A DNA stretch of 64,000 nt from Hyphomicrobiales bacterium (GCA_900472485.1 UCII01000011.1:62001-126000); one strand, 5' to 3'. Positions 27,720-36,346 are shown, numbered from the stretch's first letter. The notes: generated from the sequence alone by a model not told the origin. Numbers and translations: made by a program.

Positions 27720-27968
27720 TTAGAGGGCGGCCTTCACCTTGGCGGCAACATCCGGGCTTGTTCGACCATTTCCGCTTCTTCAGATAGTCCATCGCAATCC
27801 CGGCTTGATCGTCGAACTTCTTGGTGACGACGGTGTATGGCATCTGCATCGCTTTGAGCTGCCTCATAGCTTGCTCGAGAGCATTCCAACGCCAAAGAAC
27901 GAGCCACGGGCGAGCTTGCTGCCGACGTCCTCAGCGATCTTGAAACGGATTTCCGCCTGTCTTTGCAT
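27720..27968 (-). pseudogene. Frame-broken remnant of a small unrecognised gene
   Basis: Three minus-strand frames together resemble one short coding sequence. One starts at ATG 27968 (MQRQAEIRFKIAEDVGSKLA) and stops after 34 codons. A second frame continues with WNALEQAMRQLKAMQMPYT and AMDYLKKRKWSNKP. A further shift gives the plausible end DVAAKVKAAL and a stop at 27720. The residues look coding-like (charged and amphipathic), but two shifts are needed. Sequencing errors or a chance pattern cannot be excluded, and the product is not recognised. Confidence 0.35.
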
Positions 27969-27985
27969 AAACGCATCACAATGCC

Positions 27986-28010
27986 TTTAGTCTAGTATTT
28001 TTATAGACAA
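27986..28010. promoter_or_regulatory. Operator-like dyad (copy 1), shared with 42982-43006
   Basis: TCTA-GTATTTTTA-TAGA preceded by TTTAG and followed by CAA. The same layout recurs at 42982-43006 as TCCA-CTATTTTTA-TGGA, with the arm bases changed in a paired way. It is 85 bases before the peptide-type binding-protein gene. The regulator is unknown. Confidence 0.5.
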
Positions 28011-28094
28011 ATATGATGCCGTTCAGTTTGAGCGATATCGAGTGGCCTCTTGGCCGAATGATCGATGTCGTGGCAGCCAAAATAGGGACGGGAT

Positions 28095-29726
28095 ATGAGA
28101 AAAACGCATTCAAGCGCGAAGACTATCGGGCGAAGCAAGATCCGCATTGCCCTTGCATTTTCTTTTCTGACGATGATGGGCACTATTGCAAATGCCGCAT
28201 CCGATACGACAAAGCCGATCGATGGTGGTGTTCTCAACGTCGGGCTGGCAACGGATGCCTCCATCATCGACCCGTCGATCACGGGCAATTCCGTCACGGC
28301 ATTGATTACCCGTAATATCGTCGACTCGCTTGTCGGGCAGGCCGAAGACAACAAGTTCACGCCGTGGCTGGCAGAAAGCTGGGACATCAGCGGCGACAAT
28401 ACCGTCTATACCTTCCATCTGCGTCAGGGCGTGACGTTCAGCGACGGCACTCCGCTCGACGCAGCCGCCGTCAAATTCAATTTCGATCGCATTCTCGATC
28501 CGAAGACGACATCGAGCTATGCCAAGTCGCTGCTCGGACCGATCGACAAGATCGAGGCGCCGGATAGCCATACGGTTGTGATCCGTTATCGCCAATCCTT
28601 TGCTCCCTTGCTGCAGGGATTGAGCCTTCCCTATCTCGGTATCCAGTCTCCGACCTATCTTCAAAAGGCCCAGGGCACGACGAATACCGTCATCGGATCG
28701 GGTCCTTACGTGCTCGACAATTTTACCAAAGGCAGCGGAAGCAAGCTGAGCCGCCGTGCGGATTACAATTGGGGTCCCGGCTATGCCGCGCATAAAGGGC
28801 CGGCCCATTTCGATCAGATCGTCTTCAAATATCTGCCCGAGGCTTCCGTGCGTCTCGGTGCGCTGGCAAGCGGTCAGCTGCAGGCGATCGACGCGGTGCC
28901 GCCGGCAAATTATCGCTCCGTTCAGGGTAACGGCAAGCTGCAGGTGGTGACGCGGGAAAACCCAGGCGTCAACAGCGCCTATTTCCTGAACACCTCGAAG
29001 GGACCATTTCAGGACTTGAAGGTGCGGCAGGCTTTCCAGAGCGCCGTCAATGGACCCGCAGCGGTCAAGGCCGCCTTCTTCGGAACCTTGAAGCCGGCCG
29101 ACAATATCCTCGGCCCGTCGACGCTCTATTATGACCATGACATCTCCCGCTCATGGGGCTTCGATTTGACAAAGGCCAACCGGCTGCTTGACGAAGCGGG
29201 CTGGTCGCAGAAGGACGCCGATGGTGTCCGCAAGAAGGACGGCGGCCGGCTGACCCTGCATTATGTCTACGACAGCACCTCGCTCGCCGCGACGGAAGTG
29301 ACCCTGGCGCAGGCCGTTCAATATCAGGTGCGGCAGGCGGGCTTTGATCTTCAGCTCGATCCGGTCGATTCCGGTGGCTGGACCGCTCGCGCCAATGCCA
29401 ATGATTACGATCTCGTGTCCTTCTACTATGTGCGTGCGGAGCCCGATATCCTGCGCACGGTATTCCATTCGGCCTATATTCCTCCAGCCGGTCAGAATGC
29501 GTCCCGTGTCAAAAGCCTCGATGAAAAGCTGACGAAAGCGGTCGGGGCTTCCGATGCCGAGCGCAAGAAACTCTACGCCGAGATACAGAAGGAAGTGATC
29601 GAGCAGGCCTATGCCGTACCACTTTTCGTGGCCGCCTATCAGCTCGGCGCCTCGAAGAGCCTGAACGGCATTTCCTGGGCCACCAACGCGAAGCCGAATT
29701 TCTACGATGCCTGGCTGGACCGCTAA
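28095..29726 (+). CDS. Peptide/nickel-type ABC transporter, substrate-binding protein
   Basis: 543 residues of the SBP_bac_5 family. Signal peptide IRIALAFSFLTMMGTIANAA. Family blocks are visible: GGVLNVGLATDASIIDP, LAESWDISGDNTVYTFHLR and GVTFSDGTPLDAAAVKFNFD. The substrate cannot be told from sequence; this family carries peptides, glutathione, nickel and sugars. It is the first gene of a four-gene importer operon and its end overlaps the next start by 20 bases. Confidence 0.9.
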   Translation: MRKTHSSAKTIGRSKIRIALAFSFLTMMGTIANAASDTTKPIDGGVLNVGLATDASIIDPSITGNSVTALITRNIVDSLVGQAEDNKFTPWLAESWDISGDNTVYTFHLRQGVTFSDGTPLDAAAVKFNFDRILDPKTTSSYAKSLLGPIDKIEAPDSHTVVIRYRQSFAPLLQGLSLPYLGIQSPTYLQKAQGTTNTVIGSGPYVLDNFTKGSGSKLSRRADYNWGPGYAAHKGPAHFDQIVFKYLPEASVRLGALASGQLQAIDAVPPANYRSVQGNGKLQVVTRENPGVNSAYFLNTSKGPFQDLKVRQAFQSAVNGPAAVKAAFFGTLKPADNILGPSTLYYDHDISRSWGFDLTKANRLLDEAGWSQKDADGVRKKDGGRLTLHYVYDSTSLAATEVTLAQAVQYQVRQAGFDLQLDPVDSGGWTARANANDYDLVSFYYVRAEPDILRTVFHSAYIPPAGQNASRVKSLDEKLTKAVGASDAERKKLYAEIQKEVIEQAYAVPLFVAAYQLGASKSLNGISWATNAKPNFYDAWLDR

Positions 29727-30657
29727 GCTCTTCCAAACCGCTGTGCGGCGGACCGGGGTGATCGTTGCCGTGCTTTGGGGCGCGGCAACGATTGCCTTTA
29801 TCGCCGTAAAGCTCATTCCCGGTGATCCCGTCGCGATCCTGGCTGGCGGGGAGAATGTCGTCGATGAGGCGGAACGGGCCGCATTGGTGCATCAATATGG
29901 TCTCGACCAGCCGCTCGCGCTGCAATATGCGCATTATATCGGCAAGGCTACGAGCGGCGATTTCGGGCAAAGCTATCAATATCGCCAGCCCGTTTCCGAG
30001 GTGATCTATGAAGCTGCCGGACCGACATTGCAGCTTGCCGGAAGCGCGATCGCGCTTGCTCTTCTTCTGGCGATCAGCGTGGCTCTCGCGACAGCCGGCC
30101 GTCGTAGAAGCCTGACGCTGCTGTCCTCGGGAATAGAACTGATCCTTCTGAGCACGCCCGTCTATTGGATCGGCATCGTCCTGCTGACGGTCTTCAGCTT
30201 CAGGCTGGAATGGTTTCCGGTCACCGGCAACGATGGACCATCGGCGCTTGTGCTGCCTGCCATTGCCTTGAGCCTGCCGCTCGCCGCACTCTTGAGCCAA
30301 GTATTGCGTGACGGCCTGGAAGAGGCACTGTCCCAGCCATTTTCGCTGACGGTCCGGACGCGCGGCGTAGGCGAGACGGTCTTGCGGATCAGACACGGTT
30401 TGCGGCATGCCGCACTGGCGGCTTCGACCCTTACCGGCACATTGCTTGCCAGTACCCTCGGGGGCTCGATCCTGACCGAGTCGGTATTCGGCCGTTCGGG
30501 AATTGGGCAGATCACGCTTCAGGCGATCAAGACCCGCGACATGCCGTTGATCCTCGGTCTGGTGATGCTGTCTGCCCTTGTCTTTGTTGTCGTCAACCTG
30601 CTGGTCGATGCGCTCTACCTTTTGATCGATCCACGTCTAAGGAGGACAGGTCTTTGA
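29707..30657 (+). CDS. Peptide/nickel-type ABC transporter, permease 1 (DppB-like)
   Basis: 316 residues. The N-terminal membrane span is VIVAVLWGAATIAFIAVKLIPGDPV, typical of DppB/OppB, and the coupling loop is near VLRIRHGLRHAALAAST. Further blocks include TLGGSILTESVFGRSGIGQI. Its ATG lies 20 bases inside the binding-protein gene, implying coupled translation. Confidence 0.9.
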   Translation: MPGWTAKLFQTAVRRTGVIVAVLWGAATIAFIAVKLIPGDPVAILAGGENVVDEAERAALVHQYGLDQPLALQYAHYIGKATSGDFGQSYQYRQPVSEVIYEAAGPTLQLAGSAIALALLLAISVALATAGRRRSLTLLSSGIELILLSTPVYWIGIVLLTVFSFRLEWFPVTGNDGPSALVLPAIALSLPLAALLSQVLRDGLEEALSQPFSLTVRTRGVGETVLRIRHGLRHAALAASTLTGTLLASTLGGSILTESVFGRSGIGQITLQAIKTRDMPLILGLVMLSALVFVVVNLLVDALYLLIDPRLRRTGL

Positions 30658-31523
30658 GCGATGTCGTGCTGGCAGAACGCGGGCAGCAGCACCGCATCAC
30701 GCGCAGACGCCCCGTCTGGCTGTCTTTCGGACTGCTTGTTCCCTTCGCCTTTGTCGTCCTTCTTTGTGTAGCGGTCTGGGCGCCACAATGGCTCTCTGCT
30801 CTCGACCCCGAGGCAGTCGATCCGAATGCGATCCTGCTGCCGCCTGATGGGCAACACTGGTTTGGAACCGACGAACTGGGCCGGGATTTGTTTTCGCGGG
30901 TGGTTTACGGCACCTCGCAATCCCTGACCATCGGCATCGGTGCGACCCTGATTGCTAGTCTCGGCGGGATCGTGTTGGGGACGACGGCTGCTCTGGCTCC
31001 AAGGCCGATCGGCCGGCTTTTGTTGCGCATCATCGATATCCTGCTTGCCTTTCCGGAAATGCTGCTTGCGCTGCTGGTGATCGCAGTTCTCGGCCGCGGG
31101 CCCGGCAATACGCTCTTGGCAGTCGGGCTTGCCAGCATTGCCGGCTATGCCCGGCTGATCCGCTCGCAGGTGCTTCACATCAGGCTGTCGGGCTATGTCG
31201 AACATGCCGTGGCACTTGGCGAGCATCCGTGGACGATCATCAGCCGGCATATCGTCCCCAACGCCATCCGGCCGCTTCTCATCCTCGCGACGGTCGGCGT
31301 GGGGAGTTCGGTACTGTCCGCTTCGGCCCTGAGCTTTCTTGGCCTAGGCGTCGTGCCTCCAGCGGCTGAATGGGGTGCGCTCCTCGCCAATGGCCGCAAT
31401 TTTCTCGATATCGCGCCCTGGACCAGCCTGTTGCCGGCAACGGTGGTCGCGCTTTCCGTCATTTCGATCACGCTCCTTGGCCGTCGATTGCAGACCCTTC
31501 TCGCAACGGGAGATCTGCGATGA
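30654..31523 (+). CDS. Peptide/nickel-type ABC transporter, permease 2 (DppC-like)
   Basis: 289 residues starting at a TTG (30654) that overlaps the previous stop codon; GGAGGA is about seven bases upstream, supporting that start. DppC hallmarks: HWFGTDELGRDLFSRVVYG near residue 65 and LSFLGLGVVPPAAEWGALLA near the end. Partner of the preceding permease. Confidence 0.9.
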   Translation: MSDVVLAERGQQHRITRRRPVWLSFGLLVPFAFVVLLCVAVWAPQWLSALDPEAVDPNAILLPPDGQHWFGTDELGRDLFSRVVYGTSQSLTIGIGATLIASLGGIVLGTTAALAPRPIGRLLLRIIDILLAFPEMLLALLVIAVLGRGPGNTLLAVGLASIAGYARLIRSQVLHIRLSGYVEHAVALGEHPWTIISRHIVPNAIRPLLILATVGVGSSVLSASALSFLGLGVVPPAAEWGALLANGRNFLDIAPWTSLLPATVVALSVISITLLGRRLQTLLATGDLR

Positions 31524-33202
31524 ATATTCAGTCCGGCCTGCGAAACTTTCAGACCGCCACTTCCGAGCCGTCCCAGCTGCTTGCGATCAAAGGGTTGAAT
31601 GTGTCCTTTCAGACCCCGCAAGGCCGAGTGGACGCGGTTCGCGACCTGTCGCTGCAAATCGCCCCCGGCGAAATCCTCGCATTGGTTGGCGAATCCGGAT
31701 CCGGAAAATCTGTGACCGCGCGCGCGATTGTCGGTCTTACCGGGCCACGTTCGACGATAAAGGCCGAGACGATGGAGCTGGCCGCCCATGACGGTCGCCC
31801 GTTGAACCTCCTCGGCCTATCGGAAAAAGCCTGGCGCCATGTGCGCGGTCGCGAAATCGGTTTCATTCTTCAGGATGCACTCGTATCGCTGGATCCCTTG
31901 CGAACCGTCGGTCGCGAAATCGCCGAGCCTATCCTCACGCATCGACTGGCACCACGCTCGCTCGTATCGCAACATGTCGTGCAATTGCTGGAACGCGTCG
32001 GCGTTCCCGAACCGGATTTGCGGATGGGGCAATATGCGCATCAATTGTCCGGCGGATTGCGACAAAGGGCATTGATTGCCTCAGCCCTTGCCGGCCAGCC
32101 GCGCTTGCTCGTCGCCGACGAACCGACGACGGCGCTGGATGTCAGCGTTCAGAAAAGAGTGCTCGCCATCTTCAAGGAACTGGCGGCTGCCGGCCACGGC
32201 ATCCTCCTGATCACGCATGATCTCTCCGTTGCCGCCCAGCTCGCCGATCGGGTCGCCGTGATGCAAAAGGGCCGGCTGGTGGAAGCAGGCCCGGCGCACA
32301 GCGTCCTGTCAGATCCACAGCATGACTACACCCGGCGGCTCCTGGCAGCCGTACCGACAGCGGCCAATCGCGGCCGTCGCCTCAGCGCCCCGGATATGCC
32401 CTTGCCGCTCCGGAAGCCTGTTCGCTCGGGCGAGCGTCTGCTGGAGATACGCAACGTATCGATGAGCTTCAGGCACGCGGATGGCAGCCTTCTGCGCGCC
32501 GTCAGCGACGTATCGCTTCATATCGGCAGCGGTGAAACGCTGGGTGTGGTCGGTGAATCCGGTTCGGGCAAGACGACGCTCGGCAAGATCGCGCTGGCGC
32601 TGCAGCAGCCGAATGCGGGGGAGGTGTTGTATGAGGGACGACCGTGGAGCGCGCTTTCCGAACGCATGCGCCGCCCCCTCAGAGCGGGAATACAAACGAT
32701 CAGCCAGGACCCGCTGAGCTCCTTCAATCCACGCTTCACCGTCGAGCGCATCATCGAGCAGCCTCTGCTGCTTCATGGCGGTCTCGGCAGATCGGAGCGC
32801 CGCGAGAAGATCATCGGTCTAATGGATCTGGTCGGGTTGCCGCCGGATTTGCTCGCCCGGAGGCCGACCGCGCTTTCTGGTGGCCAGCGCCAGCGCGTAT
32901 CGATCGCCCAGGCTCTTGCGGCCGCGCCGAAGCTTTTGATTTGTGACGAGCCCGTTTCGGCACTCGACGTCACGACGCAAGCCCAGGTTCTGGACCTATT
33001 GGTCGATCTGCAGGCAAGGCTCGGCCTGTCGATGATGTTCATTTCGCATGATCTAGGGGTAATCCAGCATATCAGCCATCGGATCGTCGTCATGAAGCAG
33101 GGAGCAGTCGTCGAGGCTGGATCTGTGGAGGAGGTCTTCGAACGGCCTCGCCATGCCTATACGCGCGAACTTATTGCATCCGTGCCGAGGTTTTCGCGCT
33201 AA
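31520..33202 (+). CDS. Peptide/nickel-type ABC transporter, fused double ATPase (DppD-DppF)
   Basis: 560 residues with two complete ATP-binding domains in one chain. First domain: Walker A GESGSGKSVTARA near residue 57, signature LSGGLRQRALIASAL, Walker B LLVADEPTTALD. Second: Walker A GESGSGKTTLGK near residue 345, signature LSGGQRQRVSIAQAL, Walker B LLICDEPVSALD. The C-terminal oligopeptide region of each domain is kept (HDYTRRLLAAVP and HAYTRELIASVP). The ATG at 31520 overlaps the previous stop (ATGA). Fused DppDF proteins are common in rhizobia. Confidence 0.93.
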   Translation: MNIQSGLRNFQTATSEPSQLLAIKGLNVSFQTPQGRVDAVRDLSLQIAPGEILALVGESGSGKSVTARAIVGLTGPRSTIKAETMELAAHDGRPLNLLGLSEKAWRHVRGREIGFILQDALVSLDPLRTVGREIAEPILTHRLAPRSLVSQHVVQLLERVGVPEPDLRMGQYAHQLSGGLRQRALIASALAGQPRLLVADEPTTALDVSVQKRVLAIFKELAAAGHGILLITHDLSVAAQLADRVAVMQKGRLVEAGPAHSVLSDPQHDYTRRLLAAVPTAANRGRRLSAPDMPLPLRKPVRSGERLLEIRNVSMSFRHADGSLLRAVSDVSLHIGSGETLGVVGESGSGKTTLGKIALALQQPNAGEVLYEGRPWSALSERMRRPLRAGIQTISQDPLSSFNPRFTVERIIEQPLLLHGGLGRSERREKIIGLMDLVGLPPDLLARRPTALSGGQRQRVSIAQALAAAPKLLICDEPVSALDVTTQAQVLDLLVDLQARLGLSMMFISHDLGVIQHISHRIVVMKQGAVVEAGSVEEVFERPRHAYTRELIASVPRFSR

Positions 33203-33205
33203 TAA

Positions 33206-33240
33206 AGGTCTGGCCGTAATGTGGTTGGCCTCGTTTTTCT
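33206..33240 (+). terminator. Terminator of the peptide-type importer operon
   Basis: AGGTC pairs with GGCCT (one G-U) across 16 bases, followed by the T-rich run CGTTTTTCTTCTT. It is 4 bases after the last stop codon. Confidence 0.5.
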
Positions 33241-33353
33241 TCTTGCCGCCGGCAAAATAGCCGGTTCCGGCCTAACTGCCGTCAGCGCATTACCTTTGAA
33301 AAGCATCACGCCATCAACCTGCTCGACATTAGGTTCATAATATCTGCCAGAAC

Positions 33354-33497
33354 GGACTGGAGCTGCGGCTGCCGACATTGCCGCTGGGATCGTTGGCGAC
33401 CAGTGTTTTGCCGGAAATCGGTCGTGCTGATCTTGCCGACACGAGGGTGGCGAGAGAGGTCGTCGATGTGCCTTTCTGGGAGCCGTCATTCAAATGA
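33354..33497 (+). pseudogene. C-terminal remnant of an unrecognised gene
   Basis: A plus frame with coding-like composition reads GLELRLPTLPLGSLATSVLP, then EIGRADLADTRVAREV, and ends VPFWEPSFK with a TGA at 33495-33497. It has no start codon: an in-frame stop lies at 33330. It looks like the tail of a lost enzyme gene. I do not recognise the family. Confidence 0.35.
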
Positions 33498-33639
33498 CCG
33501 CCGGCCAGCCTCGCTCCAGTCCGTCGTTTCCAGTGCGAGATTACATCGTCTGCCTATTTGATAATCCGAGCTTGTGCATTGCTCGCTCCATTCGTGAGCG
33601 ACTTTTGCGATATCATGCACGCCTATTTGGTCTGTCATT

Positions 33640-33850
33640 GTTGTTTTCAATATAAGTAAAATTGAAGTAAAAATTAATAATACAAATTAAATGATATATT
33701 TTGAGGTCATATATTCTATGTATAATCTGCAAAAATAGTTTTTTAAGGCCGATGGAGGTTATATAAATTGAACATGATGAAAGTGTAATTCTTGTGGCTA
33801 CATAAAATCTATGATGCGTTGACGTGAAATTTACGCTATTGTTATCGAGA
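33640..33850. other. AT-rich island
   Basis: About 210 bases rich in A/T runs (for example AAAATTAATAATACAAATTA-like stretches) in otherwise GC-rich DNA. No open frame of note lies inside. It could be promoter or nucleoid-protein-binding DNA, or a scar of an insertion; the sequence alone does not decide. Confidence 0.45.
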
Positions 33851-33997
33851 TAACCTTAGGTTGTGAGGAGCGAGAGGTAAGGTGGGGCGCATAATGGTGC
33901 GGGGAGCAGAGATGAATGGGGTGGCGTTGTTCGCGCCTATAAGGCGAGCCGATAGACGCTTGCCCATATTGGCAAATCGACCGCGCGGAGGATTGTG

Positions 33998-34519
33998 ATG
34001 GTTGGCCGGACTACCATCGCCGCCGGTTCGGGTACATTGCAGGAGCGTTACGGCGACTGGACACTGACCATCGTCAATCAGGGAACTGCCGATCATGCGC
34101 GGCCATATTATGCGATCTCTTATACGCTGTATGATCTGCGGACAAACGCGCCAGTGCTTTCGATCGAGCTTACTCCCGACGGCGGGAGCCTGAAGGGTAT
34201 CCTGGCCTTGCCGCTGGGGCTACATCTGCGGAGCGGGCGGCTGCCGCGGGGTGATGAAGCTGCTTTGGGTCTGACTCAGCCGTTCGGTGCGGCTTCTTCG
34301 CGCGGCTGTCCGGTCGAGCTGAAGCTCGATGCAGCCATGATTACAAGCCTGCGGCGACGGCGCAGCCTTCGCGTGATGCTGGCGGCGACCGATACGGGTC
34401 GTGACAAGAGCTACGTCATTTCGCTCAATGGGTTTGCCGCGGCTCTCAGCCGGGCGCTCTCCATTGTCGATCCTTACACCGCAAGGGACGACATCAGATC
34501 GGGCTCGACCCTTCAGTAG
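33998..34519 (+). CDS. IalB-family (invasion-associated locus B-like) protein
   Basis: 173 residues. The pattern YGDWTLTIVNQG, LALPLGLHLRSG, CPVELKLDAAMITSLRRRRSL and VISLNGFAAAL follows the IalB family. Only one Cys (SSRGCPVEL) of the pairs usual in the family is present. No signal peptide is visible, although IalB proteins are normally exported: an in-frame stop at 33953 rules out a longer N-terminus. GGAGG precedes the ATG. It may be a shortened or diverged copy. Function unknown. Confidence 0.6.
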   Translation: MVGRTTIAAGSGTLQERYGDWTLTIVNQGTADHARPYYAISYTLYDLRTNAPVLSIELTPDGGSLKGILALPLGLHLRSGRLPRGDEAALGLTQPFGAASSRGCPVELKLDAAMITSLRRRRSLRVMLAATDTGRDKSYVISLNGFAAALSRALSIVDPYTARDDIRSGSTLQ

Positions 34520-34613
34520 CAGGTTGGATTTCGGGCAGGGTTGCCTGTGCGATTGGCCGTGCCGCCAATCGCACGCATTTCCTTCGCTCCGGCGGTATAC
34601 TCGAATTCCGATG

Positions 34614-35498
34614 TCAAGTTTCCCGACTGATGCTTGCAAGCAATGTCCGGCGCGCCTCGCTCAGATGCGCCGTGCAGGTCTGGCTAATTTTACTTTGGTC
34701 TCTTGAGAGAATCGCATCGATGTAAGCCAGATGCTGATAGACAGCCGCTTCGTTGCGAATGCGCTCGTCTTTCTTGTTCCATTGATAATGATAGAAGAAA
34801 ATCAGCGAGATGACGTGGTAGAATTCGGTGACGAAGCGATTGCTGGAAGCGCTGTTGATCAAGCGATGCAGCTGCTCGTCGAGAAGCGAGAACCGGTGAT
34901 AGTCGGTCTCGATCGTCTCCAACAGCTCAAGATGCTCGGTGCGCAATCTGCGTAGCTGGTTCCAGCTCGGGTCGCTGTCATCGAGCTCCGCAAAGCGTAT
35001 GACGGACCGCATTTCGAAAATTTCGCGAATATCTGAAAGCTCGTTGGCGAATTCCAGCGTCATGCCGCGGAAGACCCATTTGCCGCCGGCTTCGCGCTCC
35101 ATCAGGCCAAAATGCCGGAAGCTCTGCAGAAACTCGCGAATCGTCGTCGTCGACACGCCGAACTGCCGCGCGAGCTGAAGCGCGTTGATTGCCTGGCCCG
35201 GACCGCTGTCGGATTGGAGTATCCATGTCAGGAAAGCGCGTTCGACAATCAATGTCGGCGGGATGGTCTCTGCTTCATCATAGAGCTCGGAAGGTTCCGT
35301 CTGCCGCAGCACTATCCTATCCTTGGAAAGAAGGCCGCTCTCCGTCGCAGCCGCCAGGCACTTGCGGACTGTCGTTCTGCTGGTCCCGAGGGTTCGGCCG
35401 ATCTCGCGTTCCGAGCCAAGAGGGTGGCCATGACCGACCGATTGTATGTGGTGCAGGAATTCGTTGAACTGCCGTTTGAAGAGGTTTTCAGAACGCAT
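34614..35498 (-). CDS. GntR-family regulator with two winged-helix segments and an FCD domain
   Basis: 294 residues. Residues 1-65 are a GntR-like HTH (SEREIGRTLGTSRTTVRKCL). Residues 80-140 look like a second one (ALQLARQFGVSTTTIREFLQ). The rest is an all-helical FCD effector domain (LSDIREIFEMRSVIRFAEL ... LLDEQLHRLI ... ISQTCTAHLSEARR), which usually binds a metal and a carboxylic acid. It is divergent from the operon starting at 35600 and probably controls it in response to the transported acid. The tandem HTH layout is unusual for this family. Confidence 0.82.
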   Translation of the reverse strand: MRSENLFKRQFNEFLHHIQSVGHGHPLGSEREIGRTLGTSRTTVRKCLAAATESGLLSKDRIVLRQTEPSELYDEAETIPPTLIVERAFLTWILQSDSGPGQAINALQLARQFGVSTTTIREFLQSFRHFGLMEREAGGKWVFRGMTLEFANELSDIREIFEMRSVIRFAELDDSDPSWNQLRRLRTEHLELLETIETDYHRFSLLDEQLHRLINSASSNRFVTEFYHVISLIFFYHYQWNKKDERIRNEAAVYQHLAYIDAILSRDQSKISQTCTAHLSEARRTLLASISRET

Positions 35499-35599
35499 GC
35501 CGATTTGGATTCTCTGGTTTTTTAAACAAAAAATACCACTTTAAATCGATCGCCTCAACCGTGTAGATTCCGCCTCAAGCTAGGGAGGATAGCTCGGGA

Positions 35600-35656
35600 A
35601 TGAGACCAGCACATCTCGTTGCTCATTGGCGCTGCCGGGAAGATGGCGTCGCATGA
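35600..35656 (+). CDS. Short leader ORF translationally coupled to the importer operon
   Basis: 18 codons (MRPAHLVAHWRCREDGVA). GGGAGGA lies about 10 bases upstream of its ATG, a better ribosome site than that of the next gene. Its TGA overlaps the ATG of the permease at 35653 (ATGA). It could couple translation or act as a sensor peptide. There is no run of one amino acid as in classical attenuators. Confidence 0.45.
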   Translation: MRPAHLVAHWRCREDGVA

Positions 35657-36336
35657 GCTACACGTTTGATTTCGAGGGCCTGCTTCCCTATTGGGATCAG
35701 TTTGCCGAAGGCGTCTGGCTGACAATTCAGCTTTCCGTGGCGGCAACTATCGCGGGGTTTGTGCTCGGCACATTCTGTGCGATCGCACGGACCAGCGGCT
35801 CGGCGATGCTGAAGACGGTCGTCGGCACCTATGTCGACGTCATTCGCAACACGCCGCTGCTGGTGCAGCTGTTCATCATCTATTTCGGCATCGCGACGCT
35901 TGGCCTGCGCATTCCGGCCAATGTCGCTGCGACCATCGCGCTTGTTGTCAACATCGGCGCCTATGTCTGCGAGATCATGCGTGCAGGCATTGAAGCGGTG
36001 CCTAAGGCTCAGATCGAAGCGGCCGAATGTCTTGGGCTTTCGCCGGCGCAAACCTACTGGCATGTCATTCTCCAGCCGGCGGTCGAGCGGGTCTATCCGG
36101 CGCTCGTCAGCCAGTTCGTGCTGCTCATGCTCGCGTCGTCGATCACGTCACAGATTTCAGCGGAGGAGTTGACGGCAGTCGCCAACCGCATCCAGTCCGA
36201 CACCTTCCTGTCCTTCGAGACCTACATCGTCGTCGGTGCTCTCTACCTGGCACTGTCCTTCCTCATGCGAGGGGCGCTTCTTGGAGTAGGTTTCGTGGTT
36301 TTCAAGCGCCAGCGCAAGCTCGGCACGGCCTTGTGA
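35653..36336 (+). CDS. Polar amino acid-type ABC transporter, permease 1
   Basis: 227 residues from MSYTFDFEGLLPYWDQF. HisM/GlnP-type permease: GVWLTIQLSVAATIAGFVLG, IRNTPLLVQLFIIYFG and the coupling motif EAAECLGLSPAQTYWHVILQPA. Inner membrane. It starts within the stop codon of the leader ORF and is followed 10 bases later by the second permease. Confidence 0.9.
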   Translation: MSYTFDFEGLLPYWDQFAEGVWLTIQLSVAATIAGFVLGTFCAIARTSGSAMLKTVVGTYVDVIRNTPLLVQLFIIYFGIATLGLRIPANVAATIALVVNIGAYVCEIMRAGIEAVPKAQIEAAECLGLSPAQTYWHVILQPAVERVYPALVSQFVLLMLASSITSQISAEELTAVANRIQSDTFLSFETYIVVGALYLALSFLMRGALLGVGFVVFKRQRKLGTAL

Positions 36337-36346
36337 GGAAGACCCC

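Larger units (their letters stand above)
27510..28094. other. Gene-poor region with a remnant and a regulatory dyad
   Basis: 585 bases without an intact gene. It holds a hairpin (27685-27705), a frame-broken minus-strand remnant (27720-27968) and an operator-like dyad (27986-28010). The promoters for the glycanase gene (leftward) and the peptide-type importer (rightward) must also lie here. Confidence 0.5.
33203..33997. other. Gene-poor region with terminator, remnant and AT-rich core
   Basis: 795 bases without an intact gene. It holds the importer terminator (33206-33240), a 47-codon C-terminal remnant (33354-33497) and an AT-rich core (33640-33850). The last part carries the presumed promoter of the IalB-like gene. 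Confidence 0.5.
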
